64,000 bases of DNA from Moraxella sp. K1664 (GTDB lineage Bacteria; Pseudomonadota; Gammaproteobacteria; Pseudomonadales; Moraxellaceae): assembly GCF_039693965.1 (NCBI RefSeq), contig NZ_CP155576.1, positions 1,736,001-1,800,000 on the forward strand. Reading direction: 5' to 3'. The position numbers were made by a program, and so were the translations under genes. The notes beneath the pieces were generated by a model. That model had not been told where the DNA came from. It did no database searches and saw nothing but the letters and a program-made list of their open reading frames with translations. Each line of letters opens with the position of its first letter. Positions within the stretch are counted from its first letter, which is position 1. This document shows positions 1 to 7,823 of the stretch, piece by piece.

Positions 1-2691
1 GGCGGTGTGCGGGGCATTGACGAGCGGGTTATCGTCTGCTGTCCAGCCGTCCGCTCCTGCCTTGACTTTTAGGGCTTCTTGCTTAATTTGTTTTAATGCT
101 GAGATAAAGCGGTCAAGCTCGTCAATACTTTCGGACTCGGTTGGCTCAATCATGAGCGTACCTGCCACAGGGAACGACATGGTCGGAGCGTGAAAGCCAT
201 AGTCCATCAAGCGTTTGGCAATGTCGGTCTCGCTAATGCCTGTCTCTTCTTTTAATGGGCGAATGTCCACGATACATTCGTGAGCAACAAAGCCATTTTT
301 GCCGGTGTACAAAATCGGATAGTCATTTTCTAGCGATTTGGCGACATAGTTGGCGTTCAATAAAGCACGCTTAGTCGCTGATAAGAGACCGTCCGCCCCC
401 ATCATCGTGATATACATCCACGAGATTGGCAAAATGCTTGCCGAACCATAAGCAGACGATGACACCGAGCCTTGACCGTCAGGGGCATTCATCACGCCTG
501 TTACGCTGTGGCTTGGCATGAATGGGGCAAGGTGCGATTTTAGACCGATTGGACCCATACCAGGGCCACCGCCACCGTGTGGGATACAGAAGGTTTTGTG
601 CAGGTTCATGTGTAGCACGTCCGCCCCCACGTCCGCAGGTTGCATGATAGCCACTTGGGCGTTCATGTTTGCCCCGTCCATGTACACCTGTCCACCATGC
701 TTGTGGATAAGCTCGCAAATATCACGAATGCCTTCTTCATACACGCCATGCGTGGACGGATAGGTAATCATCAAGGCACCCAAACGCTCGCTGTACTCTT
801 CACATTTGGCTTGTAAATCCGCCACGTCCACGTTGCCCTTGTCATCGGTTGCCACCACCACGACTTTCATGCCAAGCATTTGGGCGGTTGCAGGGTTGGT
901 GCCGTGTGCCGAGCGTGGGATTAGGCAGACATCACGTCCGCTCTCGCCACGGCTTTCATGATAACGGCGAATGAGTAGCAGACCTGCATACTCGCCAGAC
1001 GCACCAGAGTTGGCTTGCATACTAATCTCGTCAAAGCCTGTGATTGCTCGCAGTTGGGCTTGCAGGCTCTCAATCATCTCATGATAGCCTGCCACTTGCT
1101 CTTTTGGGGCAAATGGGTGAACATTGGCAAACTCATTCCAAGTAATCGGCAACATCTCGCTTGTGGCGTTGAGTTTCATTGTACAAGAACCGAGTGAAAT
1201 CATCGAGCGGTTCATCGCCAAATCCTTATCTTCTAAGGATTTTAGATAGCGGAGCATTTCGTGTTCGGTGTGATAGCTGTTAAAAGTTGGGTGCGTGAGA
1301 ATCTCATCTGTGCGAAGTAGCTCGCCCAAAATCACTTCTGCTTTATCAAGCTCGCCTGTCGCCCCAAAAATTTTGCACAATTCATCAAATTCATCTCGTT
1401 CGGTCAATTCATGAAATGACACAGAAATGCCGTGATTGTCGTGCTTCCATAGGTTGTAGCCTTTTTCACTGGCAAGGGCGTACACTTTATCGGCTTGTTC
1501 TTGATTGTCAAAATCCACAAGCACGGTATCAAAAAACACGTCATGACGTACTTTTAATCCTGCTGATTTCACCGCCTTAGCAAAGGCGACCGCTAGGGCG
1601 TGAATGCGTGTGGCAATGCGTTTTAGACCGCTTGCCCCGTGATACACGGCATACATACCTGCTAGGTTGGCAAGCAACACTTGGCTTGTGCAGATGTTTG
1701 AATTGGCTTTTTCACGGCGGATATGTTGCTCACGGGTTTGCAGTGCCATGCGTAGAGCGGTGTTGCCTTGTGCGTCTTTTGATACGCCGATGATACGACC
1801 GGGGGCAGAGCGTTTGTCTTTGTCTTTAAAGGCAAAATAGGCAGCGTGCGGCCCCCCAAAGCCCATTGGCACGCCAAAACGCTGAGTGCTACCTAGGGCA
1901 ATGTCCGCCCCCATGTCGGCAGGGGATTTAAGTAGTACAAGGCTCATGATGTCGCTTGCAACAATGGCGTACGCCCCTTTTTCTTTGACGTTTGCGATAA
2001 TGTCGGTCAAGTCCACCACATCGCCGTCCCTGCCGACATATTGGAAAAACGCCCCAAAAAACTCACCATTTTTGGCAACGTCAAAATCGCCCACCACCAC
2101 ATCAAAACCAAAATATTTGGCACGAGTGCGAATCACATCAAGGGTCTGCGGATAGGTACGCTTGTCCACAAAAAAGGCATTGGATTTTGATTTGCTCACA
2201 CGTTTTGCCATTGCCATGGCTTCGGCGGCAGCGGTTGCTTCATCAAGCAGACTTGCCCCAGCAAGCTCCATGCCTGTTAGGTCAATGCACACTTGTTGGA
2301 AATTTAGCAGGGCTTCTAGGCGACCTTGGGCAATCTCGGCTTGATAAGGGGTGTAGGCGGTGTACCAACCGGGGTTTTCTAGCACATTACGCTGTATCAC
2401 GGCAGGCAGGCGAGTGGGCGAGTAGCCTTGCCCGATATAGCTTTTGGCAACCGTGATTTTGTCCGCCATACCACGCAGTTTGGCAAGGGCTTCATGCTCG
2501 GTTGTGGCACTTGGCAAATCAAGCGGACGGTTTATGCGTACCGACTGGGGAACGACCGCATCAATAAAGGCATCAAGATTGTCAAAACCAACGGTTTTTA
2601 GAAGTTTGGTTTCATCGTCTTGTTTGTTGCCCAAATGACGCTCCACAAAGGCGTTTTGGTTAAACAAATCATTAAAGGTGTTTAAGGTCAT
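1..2691 (-). CDS. gcvP: Glycine dehydrogenase (decarboxylating), P-protein, 3' part cut by window edge
   Basis: P-protein of the glycine cleavage system. It is a PLP enzyme that decarboxylates glycine and passes the aminomethyl group to the lipoyl arm of GcvH. I translated the minus strand from ATG at 2691, and the frame stays open for 897 codons to the window edge. The family is about 950 residues, so roughly the last 55 are outside. The N-terminal half carries the family's [10 protein letters not shown] stretch. The PLP lysine is Lys699 in [16 protein letters not shown], the family's signature with a glycine-rich run. It lies downstream of gcvT and gcvH, but a DUF805 gene and a hairpin separate it from gcvH, so it may not be strictly co-transcribed. 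Identification is very secure; only the C-terminus is missing. Confidence 0.97.
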   Translation of the reverse strand, partial: MTLNTFNDLFNQNAFVERHLGNKQDDETKLLKTVGFDNLDAFIDAVVPQSVRINRPLDLPSATTEHEALAKLRGMADKITVAKSYIGQGYSPTRLPAVIQRNVLENPGWYTAYTPYQAEIAQGRLEALLNFQQVCIDLTGMELAGASLLDEATAAAEAMAMAKRVSKSKSNAFFVDKRTYPQTLDVIRTRAKYFGFDVVVGDFDVAKNGEFFGAFFQYVGRDGDVVDLTDIIANVKEKGAYAIVASDIMSLVLLKSPADMGADIALGSTQRFGVPMGFGGPHAAYFAFKDKDKRSAPGRIIGVSKDAQGNTALRMALQTREQHIRREKANSNICTSQVLLANLAGMYAVYHGASGLKRIATRIHALAVAFAKAVKSAGLKVRHDVFFDTVLVDFDNQEQADKVYALASEKGYNLWKHDNHGISVSFHELTERDEFDELCKIFGATGELDKAEVILGELLRTDEILTHPTFNSYHTEHEMLRYLKSLEDKDLAMNRSMISLGSCTMKLNATSEMLPITWNEFANVHPFAPKEQVAGYHEMIESLQAQLRAITGFDEISMQANSGASGEYAGLLLIRRYHESRGESGRDVCLIPRSAHGTNPATAQMLGMKVVVVATDDKGNVDVADLQAKCEEYSERLGALMITYPSTHGVYEEGIRDICELIHKHGGQVYMDGANMNAQVAIMQPADVGADVLHMNLHKTFCIPHGGGGPGMGPIGLKSHLAPFMPSHSVTGVMNAPDGQGSVSSSAYGSASILPISWMYITMMGADGLLSATKRALLNANYVAKSLENDYPILYTGKNGFVAHECIVDIRPLKEETGISETDIAKRLMDYGFHAPTMSFPVAGTLMIEPTESESIDELDRFISALKQIKQEALKVKAGADGWTADDNPLVNAPHTA

Positions 2692-2720
2692 GATAAAATC
2701 CTTATAATCAAGGTTGGGAA

Positions 2721-2763
2721 TTTAATAAAAAATAGCACTTTTTCAATGACATTTTTTATTAAA
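2721..2763. repeat. AT-only inverted repeat between gcvP and the DUF805 gene
   Basis: Perfect 13-bp arms, TTTAATAAAAAAT (2721-2733) and ATTTTTTATTAAA (2751-2763), separated by 17 nt. It lies in the leader of gcvP on the minus strand. The stem is weak because it is only A/T, so it may be a repeat remnant rather than a terminator. Confidence 0.5.
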
Positions 2764-2780
2764 TTAAGTCAGAAGCAGGA

Positions 2781-2795
2781 TGCGTTATACACACC
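2781..2795. repeat. 15-bp direct repeat, copy flanking the DUF805 gene (gcvP side)
   Basis: TGCGTTATACACACC occurs here and again, in the same orientation, at 3278-3292. The two copies bracket the DUF805 gene. The unit is itself a near palindrome (GGTGCGTTATACACACC in the other copy). This looks like the footprint of an inserted or repeat-bounded segment. Confidence 0.6.
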
Positions 2796-2801
2796 TGTTT
2801 T

Positions 2802-3251
2802 TTATAATAAATAACCAAATTCATTTTCTCTTGGGTCTTGACCATATTTGTTATCGCCTTTCGTACCTGAAAAATACGTTAAAAAAAGCAAGGGTGGAAA
2901 GAATATACAACCTAATAATAACCAACTACTAAAATTTGCATCATGTAATCGGCGTACGGTAACTGAAAAATAAGCGATTAAGCAAACTATAACAATAAAA
3001 ATGTTAAAAGAAAAAATTAATACCGAATCGGTTTTTAAAGATGAAATTAAACGACCAATTACGATAGCACCCAATAAAGAGGCGTAGACAAACCAACCAC
3101 GTCTAGCGGTTCTCCCTTTAAAATCAAAAAGCCTAATTGTTAAGGCATAAAAGAAGTAATTTAATAAAATTTTAGCCATGTCCAAAAATGTTGTATTTTC
3201 AATTCTTGATAAAATAAAACATATGACAATTAGGGCGATAAAAAGGAGCAT
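2802..3251 (-). CDS. DUF805 family membrane protein
   Basis: Small inner-membrane protein of unknown function. The DUF805 pattern is visible in order: the FKGRTARRGWFVYA stretch, hydrophobic segments, RRLHDANFSSWLLL, and the C-terminal GTKGDNKYGQDP. The frame opens at 3251 (149 aa). Met25 at 3179 gives a 125-aa product that begins closer to the usual DUF805 start, and neither site has a good ribosome-binding site. The gene sits inside the gcv locus between gcvH and gcvP. It is flanked by the 15-bp direct repeats at 2781 and 3278 and is visibly more AT-rich than its neighbours, which suggests insertion into the operon. Nothing in the sequence links it to glycine metabolism. Confidence 0.8.
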   Translation of the reverse strand: MLLFIALIVICFILSRIENTTFLDMAKILLNYFFYALTIRLFDFKGRTARRGWFVYASLLGAIVIGRLISSLKTDSVLIFSFNIFIVIVCLIAYFSVTVRRLHDANFSSWLLLGCIFFPPLLFLTYFSGTKGDNKYGQDPRENEFGYLL

Positions 3252-3277
3252 ATAGTTAAATATAAATGTTTAATCGG

Positions 3278-3292
3278 TGCGTTATACACACC
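3278..3292. repeat. 15-bp direct repeat, copy flanking the DUF805 gene (gcvH side)
   Basis: TGCGTTATACACACC, identical to 2781-2795 and in the same orientation. With two extra bases (GGTGCGTTATACACACC) it is an imperfect palindrome. Confidence 0.6.
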
Positions 3293-3316
3293 CTACAATT
3301 AAATGAAATTATTACA

Positions 3317-3344
3317 AAGGGCAAAACGTTGCCATTTTGCCCTT
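3317..3344 (-). terminator. Hairpin 3' of gcvH (terminator or attenuator)
   Basis: Perfect 10-bp stem AAGGGCAAAA / TTTTGCCCTT around an 8-nt loop, starting six bases past the gcvH stop. The following T-tract is weak (TTTG), so partial termination before the DUF805 gene and gcvP is more likely than a full stop. Confidence 0.6.
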
Positions 3345-3350
3345 ACTAAA

Positions 3351-3731
3351 TTACAAAGAACCTTCGTATTCTTCGGCACTTAGTAGGCTGTCATAATCGC
3401 TAGGATTAGCAGGCTTGATTTTAAAGAACCACGCTTTACCATAAGGGTCTTCGTTGGCAAGCTCTGGGCTGTCTACTAGCTCATCGTTAATCTCAACGAT
3501 TTCGCCTGCGATTGGGGCGTAGACATCGCTCGCTGCTTTAACAGACTCTACAACGGCAATTTCTTCATCGGCAGAAACGGTGCGACCGACTTCTGGCAAT
3601 TCCACAAATACCACATCGCCAAGCAAATCTTGGGCGTGGTCTGTGATACCAACGGTGATGATACCGTCATCTTCTAGTTTTAGCCATTCGTGGCTGGCAA
3701 CGTATTTTAAATCGCTTGGGATATTACTCAT
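3351..3731 (-). CDS. gcvH: Glycine cleavage system H protein
   Basis: Lipoyl carrier protein that shuttles the aminomethyl group between GcvP, GcvT and the dihydrolipoamide dehydrogenase. The 126-residue length is typical. The single lipoyl domain fills the protein, with the acceptor Lys65 in [11 protein letters not shown]. The N-terminal [10 protein letters not shown] is also diagnostic. ATG at 3731 follows a GGAG-type site on the minus strand (CTAGGAGAAACCC). It lies 27 nt downstream of the small lipoprotein gene in the riboswitch-led operon. Identification is secure. Confidence 0.97.
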   Translation of the reverse strand: MSNIPSDLKYVASHEWLKLEDDGIITVGITDHAQDLLGDVVFVELPEVGRTVSADEEIAVVESVKAASDVYAPIAGEIVEINDELVDSPELANEDPYGKAWFFKIKPANPSDYDSLLSAEEYEGSL

Positions 3732-3758
3732 GGGTTTCTCCTAGTGAGTGGGTTAAAA

Positions 3759-3878
3759 TTACTTTTCGCATTGTTTGGTGGTTTCGTTATAAGAACCGCC
3801 ATTATCCAAACATTGGTCTTTGGCATCACAGCCACTTAGGGCAAATACACATACGATGATAAATGATAAATAACGCAT
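3759..3878 (-). CDS. 39-residue cysteine-containing lipoprotein
   Basis: Too short for a standard ORF list, but well supported. ATG at 3878 follows a purine-rich GTGAGAGAGAAA site, and a 14-residue hydrophobic leader is followed by the lipobox ALSGC (Cys17 as the lipidated residue). The mature part is only 23 residues and holds two more cysteines in a C..DNGGSYN....C pattern, possibly a disulfide loop. That pattern is seen in other small bacterial lipoproteins of unknown role. It sits between gcvT and gcvH in the same direction, so it is probably co-transcribed under the glycine riboswitch. I do not know its function. Confidence 0.75.
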   Translation of the reverse strand: MRYLSFIIVCVFALSGCDAKDQCLDNGGSYNETTKQCEK

Positions 3879-3918
3879 TTTCTCTCTCACTTGATAAGGG
3901 TGTATCTACACCCTTTTG

Positions 3919-5025
3919 TTACTCAAACTGCTTTTCGCCATTTCTCACAAACGGCAATTTTAATACACGCACGTCCACTTCCTTGCCACGCATGATGACT
4001 TTGGCACTCTCACCCTTAAAGTCGGCAGGCACACGAGCGATTGCGATAGATTGGTTGAGACTTGGGGAGAATACGCCACTGGTGGTAATGCCGTTGCCGT
4101 TTTCGGTAACGACTTCCATACCCGCACGCAGTACACCGCCTTTGGCAAGTAGTAGACCGACTTGGCGGACTTTGACACCGTCATTTTTTAGGGCGACAAG
4201 GGCGGATTTGCCGACAAAATCACGGTTTTCATCTTTTAAATCCACCGTCCACGCCATACCTGCTTCAAGGGGGCTGACATCATCGTCCATGTCGTTGCCG
4301 TATAGGTTCATGCCCGCTTCCATTCTTAGAGTATCTCTTGCCCCAAGTCCGCATGGGGCAACACCTGCCTTGACAAGCTCATCAAAAAATCCAACCGCTT
4401 CCCCTGCTGGCATGACCACTTCCACACCGTCTTCACCTGTGTAGCCTGTGCGAGCGACAAACCAATCACCGCCTAAGTCCACACCGACAAAGGGTTTTAG
4501 GGCGTTTACTTTTTCCGCCCATTCAGGCTTGACGGTAAGGAGCTTGGCAATGGCGTTTCGCCCTTGTACGGCAAGCATGGCGACATCATAGCGGGGGGCG
4601 AGCGTTACGCCAAATTCTTCACCAATTTTGGCAAAGTGGGCGGAGTCTTTTTCACGGGTTGCCCCGTTTGAGACGATACGATAAGCGGTCTCGGACTCGT
4701 TCATGCGATAGACGATTAGGTCATCGATGACACCGCCTTTGTCGTTGAGCATTCCAGAATATAAAGCCTTGCCGACAAAGGATAATTTGGCGACATCGTT
4801 GGCGAGCAGTTTTTGTAAAAAGGCTTTGGCGTTGTCGCCCGTTACGTCCGTAACCAGCATATGCGAGACATCAAACATCCCTGCGTCTGTCCGCACGGCG
4901 TTGTGTTCGTCAATTTGTGAGCCATAATTGACAGGCAATTCCCAACCACCAAAATCGACAAGTTTGCCATTATGGGCGGTGTGAGCGTCAAATAGGGGGG
5001 TGCGTTGTGGGGCGTGTGTGGTCAT
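3919..5025 (-). CDS. gcvT: Aminomethyltransferase, T protein of the glycine cleavage system
   Basis: Transfers the methylene group from aminomethyl-lipoyl GcvH to tetrahydrofolate, releasing ammonia. It is 368 residues, normal for the family. The N-terminus has RTPLFDAH and [17 protein letters not shown]. The folate-binding region includes [17 protein letters not shown], and [21 protein letters not shown] with its catalytic Asp. ATG at 5025 has an AAGGA site about 8 nt upstream. It is the first gene after the tandem glycine riboswitch, so expression should respond to glycine. Identification is secure. Confidence 0.97.
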   Translation of the reverse strand: MTTHAPQRTPLFDAHTAHNGKLVDFGGWELPVNYGSQIDEHNAVRTDAGMFDVSHMLVTDVTGDNAKAFLQKLLANDVAKLSFVGKALYSGMLNDKGGVIDDLIVYRMNESETAYRIVSNGATREKDSAHFAKIGEEFGVTLAPRYDVAMLAVQGRNAIAKLLTVKPEWAEKVNALKPFVGVDLGGDWFVARTGYTGEDGVEVVMPAGEAVGFFDELVKAGVAPCGLGARDTLRMEAGMNLYGNDMDDDVSPLEAGMAWTVDLKDENRDFVGKSALVALKNDGVKVRQVGLLLAKGGVLRAGMEVVTENGNGITTSGVFSPSLNQSIAIARVPADFKGESAKVIMRGKEVDVRVLKLPFVRNGEKQFE

Positions 5026-5081
5026 GGGGTGTCCTTAGTTATTGTTAAAAAACAAAATATTGTTAAACAACAAAAATCCTA

Positions 5082-5097
5082 TTGGCAAAACTGCCAA
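5082..5097 (-). promoter_or_regulatory. Short hairpin after the glycine riboswitch (candidate expression platform)
   Basis: Six-bp stem TTGGCA / TGCCAA immediately 3' of aptamer 2 on the minus strand, followed by a T-rich stretch. It is the only compact hairpin between the aptamers and gcvT. It could be part of the expression platform, but I could not establish the switching pair. Confidence 0.35.
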
Positions 5098-5102
5098 AAA
5101 AA

Positions 5103-5368
5103 CACCCCATCTGTCCTGTTACCTGAGATTTTCGCTAAGTGATTTGTAAGTCGCCAAACCCAAAAACCAAATCACCTGCTTCTTCCCTTCGGTGGTGCAA
5201 GCACGCTCTCCAGAGTGGTTAATTTGTGGTGCTACCACAAATTAAGTCTTTCAGTCCTTGTTACCTGAGCGATTATAGGGGGTTTCAAATCCCAAAAAAT
5301 GGCTTGGGATTTACAACATTACGCCTTCGGTGATTGCTTTTTTGCAATGCTCTCCTGAAAAACACCCC
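5103..5368 (-). promoter_or_regulatory. Tandem glycine riboswitch upstream of gcvT
   Basis: Two glycine aptamers in series, read on the minus strand. Aptamer 1 (about 5358-5246) contains GGAGAGC, CACCGAAGGCG, and CTCAGGTAACAAGGACTGAAAG near its 3' end. Aptamer 2 (about 5216-5105) contains GGAGAGCG, CACCGAAGGG, and CTCAGGTAACAGGACAGA. These are the conserved core blocks of the family. A perfect hairpin lies in the linker between them, as described separately. In the family, glycine binding controls the downstream gcv genes, often by switching them on. gcvT is next, which fits. Confidence 0.95.
5219..5245 (-). repeat. Perfect 12-bp hairpin in the inter-aptamer linker
   Basis: TTAATTTGTGGT / ACCACAAATTAA with a 3-nt loop lies exactly between the two glycine aptamers. 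The linker of tandem glycine riboswitches is usually short and not a free-standing hairpin. Confidence 0.8.
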
Positions 5369-5369
5369 T

Positions 5370-5398
5370 ATTATGAAAAAAAATGCTACAATTTACAA
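5370..5398 (-). promoter_or_regulatory. Candidate promoter of the gcv operon
   Basis: On the minus strand, TTGTAA (-35, 5398-5393), a 17-nt spacer and CATAAT (-10, 5375-5370). Transcription would start just before aptamer 1, as expected for a riboswitch leader. The match to consensus is moderate. Confidence 0.5.
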
Positions 5399-5486
5399 GT
5401 AAAATTTGCAAATTTTATAAAATAATTTACGTTAATCCGAGCCTAAAATATCATAACTTATTGATTATTAAATGGTTGTTCTTTTT

Positions 5487-5570
5487 TTTGGTAGGGGCGA
5501 ATCATATTCGCCCTTGATAAATTAATCACTTATATAAAGTTGAAAATAAGGTATAATTTGTAAAGTTGAG
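5487..5570 (+). repeat. Intergenic repeat with GGGCGAAT hairpin
   Basis: GGGCGAAT-cAT-ATTCGCCC hairpin at 5495-5513, followed by CTTGATAAATTA and TTATATAAAGTTGA. Closely similar wording occurs around 56,885-56,995 (CCCTTGATAAATTAGGCATTTATA, TATAAAGTTGAGA, given here with gaps). It is probably a dispersed Moraxella-type intergenic repeat. Confidence 0.5.
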
Positions 5571-5597
5571 TTTTTTAATTGAGATTAAGGTATAAAA

Positions 5598-5918
5598 ATG
5601 CACTGCGATGTTTATAAATTCCCCAAAAGCCCCGACTGGTATGTCTATATCGCTCGCCCAAATTATCCTGACGACACCGATGAACTCTGTGATTGGCTAG
5701 GCGTGCTACCGTCTGACATACGAGCCAAATTGGGACTTGGTCAATTTGTCATGCACCTAGATTTGTCAGAACGCACCAAACTTGCCCAAGCGGACATTGA
5801 GACGGTCAAAGTCCGCCTTGCCGAGCAGGGCTATTATGTGCAAGCTCCGCCAGCAGACGTATTGGCACAGCAAGCCCTAGCCCGTGCCAAAGCCTTGCAG
5901 GATAAGAAGTACGATTAA
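5598..5918 (+). CDS. ycgL: YcgL domain-containing protein
   Basis: Small conserved gammaproteobacterial protein of the YcgL family (UPF0745), whose molecular role is not settled. The 106-aa product shows the family order: MHCDVYKFPKSPDWYVYIAR at the start, a central LGLGQFVMHLDL strand, then LAQADIETVKVRLAEQGYYVQAPP. The last stretch is nearly the same as in the E. coli protein. The ATG at 5598 follows GATTAAGGTATAAAA, a usable AAGG site. It stands alone between the repeat at 5487 and a membrane protein gene. Confidence 0.9.
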   Translation: MHCDVYKFPKSPDWYVYIARPNYPDDTDELCDWLGVLPSDIRAKLGLGQFVMHLDLSERTKLAQADIETVKVRLAEQGYYVQAPPADVLAQQALARAKALQDKKYD

Positions 5919-5979
5919 AATTATCAAGTTTTTAAAAAATATGCTAAAATAGGGCGATTATTTTTGTGATTAATGCATT

Positions 5980-6486
5980 ATGGATTGGTTAAAAGAACTC
6001 ATCAAAAGTCTGCCCTTAGATGTCATTAGTGAGTACATTGCCGAGCTGGTACTTTGGTGGTCAAATCTGGTCAAAGACGTGCCGGATAATGATTTGCCGT
6101 TTTTGGCGTATGTGGGTGCTTCCATTTTGGTACTACTTTTGCTTATCTTTGTCGTGCGTGTTATTCCACGCCCCATTGGCGGTATGTTGTGGGCATTGGC
6201 GGTGGCGGTGCTTTTGACCCCTGGGGATACATTGACGGGCACAGGGCAGATTGCCCCTGCGGTGGCAAATGTGGCTCACAGCATTTTGATGGGCGACACA
6301 GCAGGAGCCAAAAGTGCCTTTTTACCGATTTTGGTGGTGTTTATTGTTTTGCTACTTGTGGGGGCGATTTGGCAGATTTTGCGTGGTGTGATTGAAGTGA
6401 ACATCGCCAAAGCCAAAGAAAAAGCTCGCATCAAAGAAGAAAAACGCCTGCTCGAAGAAGCTGAGAAAAACGCCCAAAAATCTTAA
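5980..6486 (+). CDS. Conserved hypothetical membrane protein
   Basis: 168 residues, function not recognised. After an amphipathic N-terminus there are three hydrophobic segments, at about residues 42-64, 67-82 and 112-134. The cytoplasmic-looking tail is highly charged and helical (AKAKEKARIKEEKRLLEEAEKNAQ) and could form a coiled coil. ATG at 5980 lacks a strong ribosome-binding site. It sits upstream of rpsF in the same direction, but a promoter-like TATAAT at 6517 suggests separate transcription. Confidence 0.75.
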   Translation: MDWLKELIKSLPLDVISEYIAELVLWWSNLVKDVPDNDLPFLAYVGASILVLLLLIFVVRVIPRPIGGMLWALAVAVLLTPGDTLTGTGQIAPAVANVAHSILMGDTAGAKSAFLPILVVFIVLLLVGAIWQILRGVIEVNIAKAKEKARIKEEKRLLEEAEKNAQKS

Positions 6487-6493
6487 ATTTCTC

Positions 6494-6522
6494 TTTTCTT
6501 TATAAAAAATTTCGTGTATAAT
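6494..6522 (+). promoter_or_regulatory. Candidate promoter of rpsF operon
   Basis: TGTATAAT gives a consensus -10 (6517-6522) with TG directly upstream. The -35 is poor. It lies about 100 nt before rpsF, leaving a leader that could hold autoregulatory RNA. Confidence 0.5.
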
Positions 6523-6567
6523 AACGCACTTTGTTAAATGATTGGTTTGTATCAATCAATTTTCAAT

Positions 6568-6613
6568 CTCCTTGCTGTTATCTATGATAATGGCTGTTTT
6601 AATCCGTAGGGAG
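6568..6613 (+). promoter_or_regulatory. Possible S6:S18-binding leader structure
   Basis: CTCC (6568-6571) can pair with GGAG (6610-6613), the Shine-Dalgarno of rpsF. The enclosed segment has a TTATC-tat-GATAA hairpin and an unpaired CCG. The known S6:S18 leader motif of rpsF operons has a conserved CCG and sequesters the start region. The match is by shape only. Confidence 0.45.
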
Positions 6614-6618
6614 TCCTT

Positions 6619-7020
6619 ATGAGACATTATGAAGTGGTGCTGCTGGTACACCCAGACCAAAGCAACCAAGTTGCCGACATGGTAACCAAATACCGTTCTA
6701 TCGTCGAAGACAATGGCGGTAATAACCATCGTCTAGAAGATTGGGGTCGTCGCCAATTAGCCTACCCAATCAACAAAATCCACAAAGCACACTATGTTCT
6801 ATTGAACATCGAGTGTAACGATGAGACGTTGGCACAGCTAGAAGAGCTGTTCAAATACAATGACGCCATCATTCGTAGCCTAATCATCCGCCGTGATGAA
6901 GCCATCACTGAGCAATCTCCTTTGGCAAAAGAAGCCGAAGACAAACGCACTCGCAAAGCCAACCGCCGTAACGATGTTCGCACTCAGGAAACTGAGAGTG
7001 AAAACACCGCAAGCGAATAA
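6619..7020 (+). CDS. rpsF: 30S ribosomal protein S6
   Basis: Binds 16S rRNA in the platform of the 30S subunit together with S18. The 133-residue product begins [14 protein letters not shown] and has [20 protein letters not shown], the conserved S6 core. An acidic/basic tail follows ([24 protein letters not shown]). ATG at 6619 has a GGGAG site. It heads the operon with rpsR 15 nt and rplI 256 nt downstream of its stop. The priB gene often found between rpsF and rpsR in enterobacteria is absent. Confidence 0.97.
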   Translation: MRHYEVVLLVHPDQSNQVADMVTKYRSIVEDNGGNNHRLEDWGRRQLAYPINKIHKAHYVLLNIECNDETLAQLEELFKYNDAIIRSLIIRRDEAITEQSPLAKEAEDKRTRKANRRNDVRTQETESENTASE

Positions 7021-7035
7021 TTAAGGAGATAACTC

Positions 7036-7263
7036 ATGGCACGTTTCTATCGTCGTCGTAAATTCTGCCGTTTCACCGCAGAAGGCATTACCCACATCGA
7101 TTATAAAGATGTAGAACTTCTAAAACAATACATCAGCGAAAATGGCAAAATCACCCCAAGCCGTATCACTGGTACTTCTACCAAGTATCAACGTCAGCTT
7201 GCGGTTGCCATCAAACAAGCTCGTTATTTGGCTCTATTGCCATATACCGACAACCACAAGTAA
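7036..7263 (+). CDS. rpsR: 30S ribosomal protein S18
   Basis: Partner of S6 on the 30S platform. It has 75 residues, the usual length, and the family's core ([19 protein letters not shown], then [20 protein letters not shown]). ATG at 7036 is preceded by AAGGAGATAACTC. It is co-transcribed with rpsF and rplI. Confidence 0.98.
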   Translation: MARFYRRRKFCRFTAEGITHIDYKDVELLKQYISENGKITPSRITGTSTKYQRQLAVAIKQARYLALLPYTDNHK

Positions 7264-7276
7264 TTAGGAGACCATC

Positions 7277-7756
7277 ATGCAAGTTATTCTATTACAGCGT
7301 GTCGTTAATCTTGGTAAACTTGGCGAGACTGTTGATGTAAAAGCAGGTTACGGTCGTAACTTCCTAATCCCACAAGGCAAAGCACTACCTGCCAACGAAG
7401 CAAATATTGCTAAGTTTGAAGCACGCCGTGCCGAGCTAGAAGCACAAGAAGCCCAAGAGCTACAAGAAGCTCAAAAACGTGCTGATGCTCTATCAGACGT
7501 GAATGTCATCATGCGTGCCAAAGCAGGTGATGAAGGCAAGCTATTTGGCTCTATCGGTACTCGTGACATCGCTGACGCACTGACCGCTTCTGGCTTGCCA
7601 GTTGACCGTGCAGAAGTGAAGTTGCCAGAAGGCACTCTACGTCAAGTGGGCGAATACAAAGTTACCATTCAACTTCACCATGACATCACTGCTGACATTT
7701 TGGTTGCCATTTTGTCAGAAGACGGTGAGAGTAAAACTGATGAAGATGATGAATAA
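7277..7756 (+). CDS. rplI: 50S ribosomal protein L9
   Basis: Binds 23S rRNA at the base of the L1 stalk. The N-terminal domain [19 protein letters not shown] and [16 protein letters not shown] are diagnostic. A long charged helix (residues about 45-75) joins it to the C-terminal domain with [15 protein letters not shown]. The 159 aa include a short extra acidic tail ([10 protein letters not shown]). It starts 13 nt after rpsR with AGGAG. It is last in the operon and is followed by a GC-rich terminator. Confidence 0.98.
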   Translation: MQVILLQRVVNLGKLGETVDVKAGYGRNFLIPQGKALPANEANIAKFEARRAELEAQEAQELQEAQKRADALSDVNVIMRAKAGDEGKLFGSIGTRDIADALTASGLPVDRAEVKLPEGTLRQVGEYKVTIQLHHDITADILVAILSEDGESKTDEDDE

Positions 7757-7776
7757 TTAATCATCATTCAGAAGAT

Positions 7777-7811
7777 AACCCCCGAACTGTTTGGTTTGGG
7801 GGTTTTATTTT
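7777..7811 (+). terminator. Rho-independent terminator of rpsF-rpsR-rplI
   Basis: AACCCCC stem pairing with GGGGGTT around a 14-nt loop, followed by TTATTTT, 20 nt past the rplI stop. It lies between convergent rplI and dinB. Confidence 0.85.
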
Positions 7812-7823
7812 GGCTTGATAAAT

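Noticed and set aside
3863-4444. 193-aa plus-strand frame opposite gcvT
   Set aside because: It is antisense to a well-supported gcvT; the composition (Ser/Thr/Pro-rich) is that of a shadow frame and no start signal is present.
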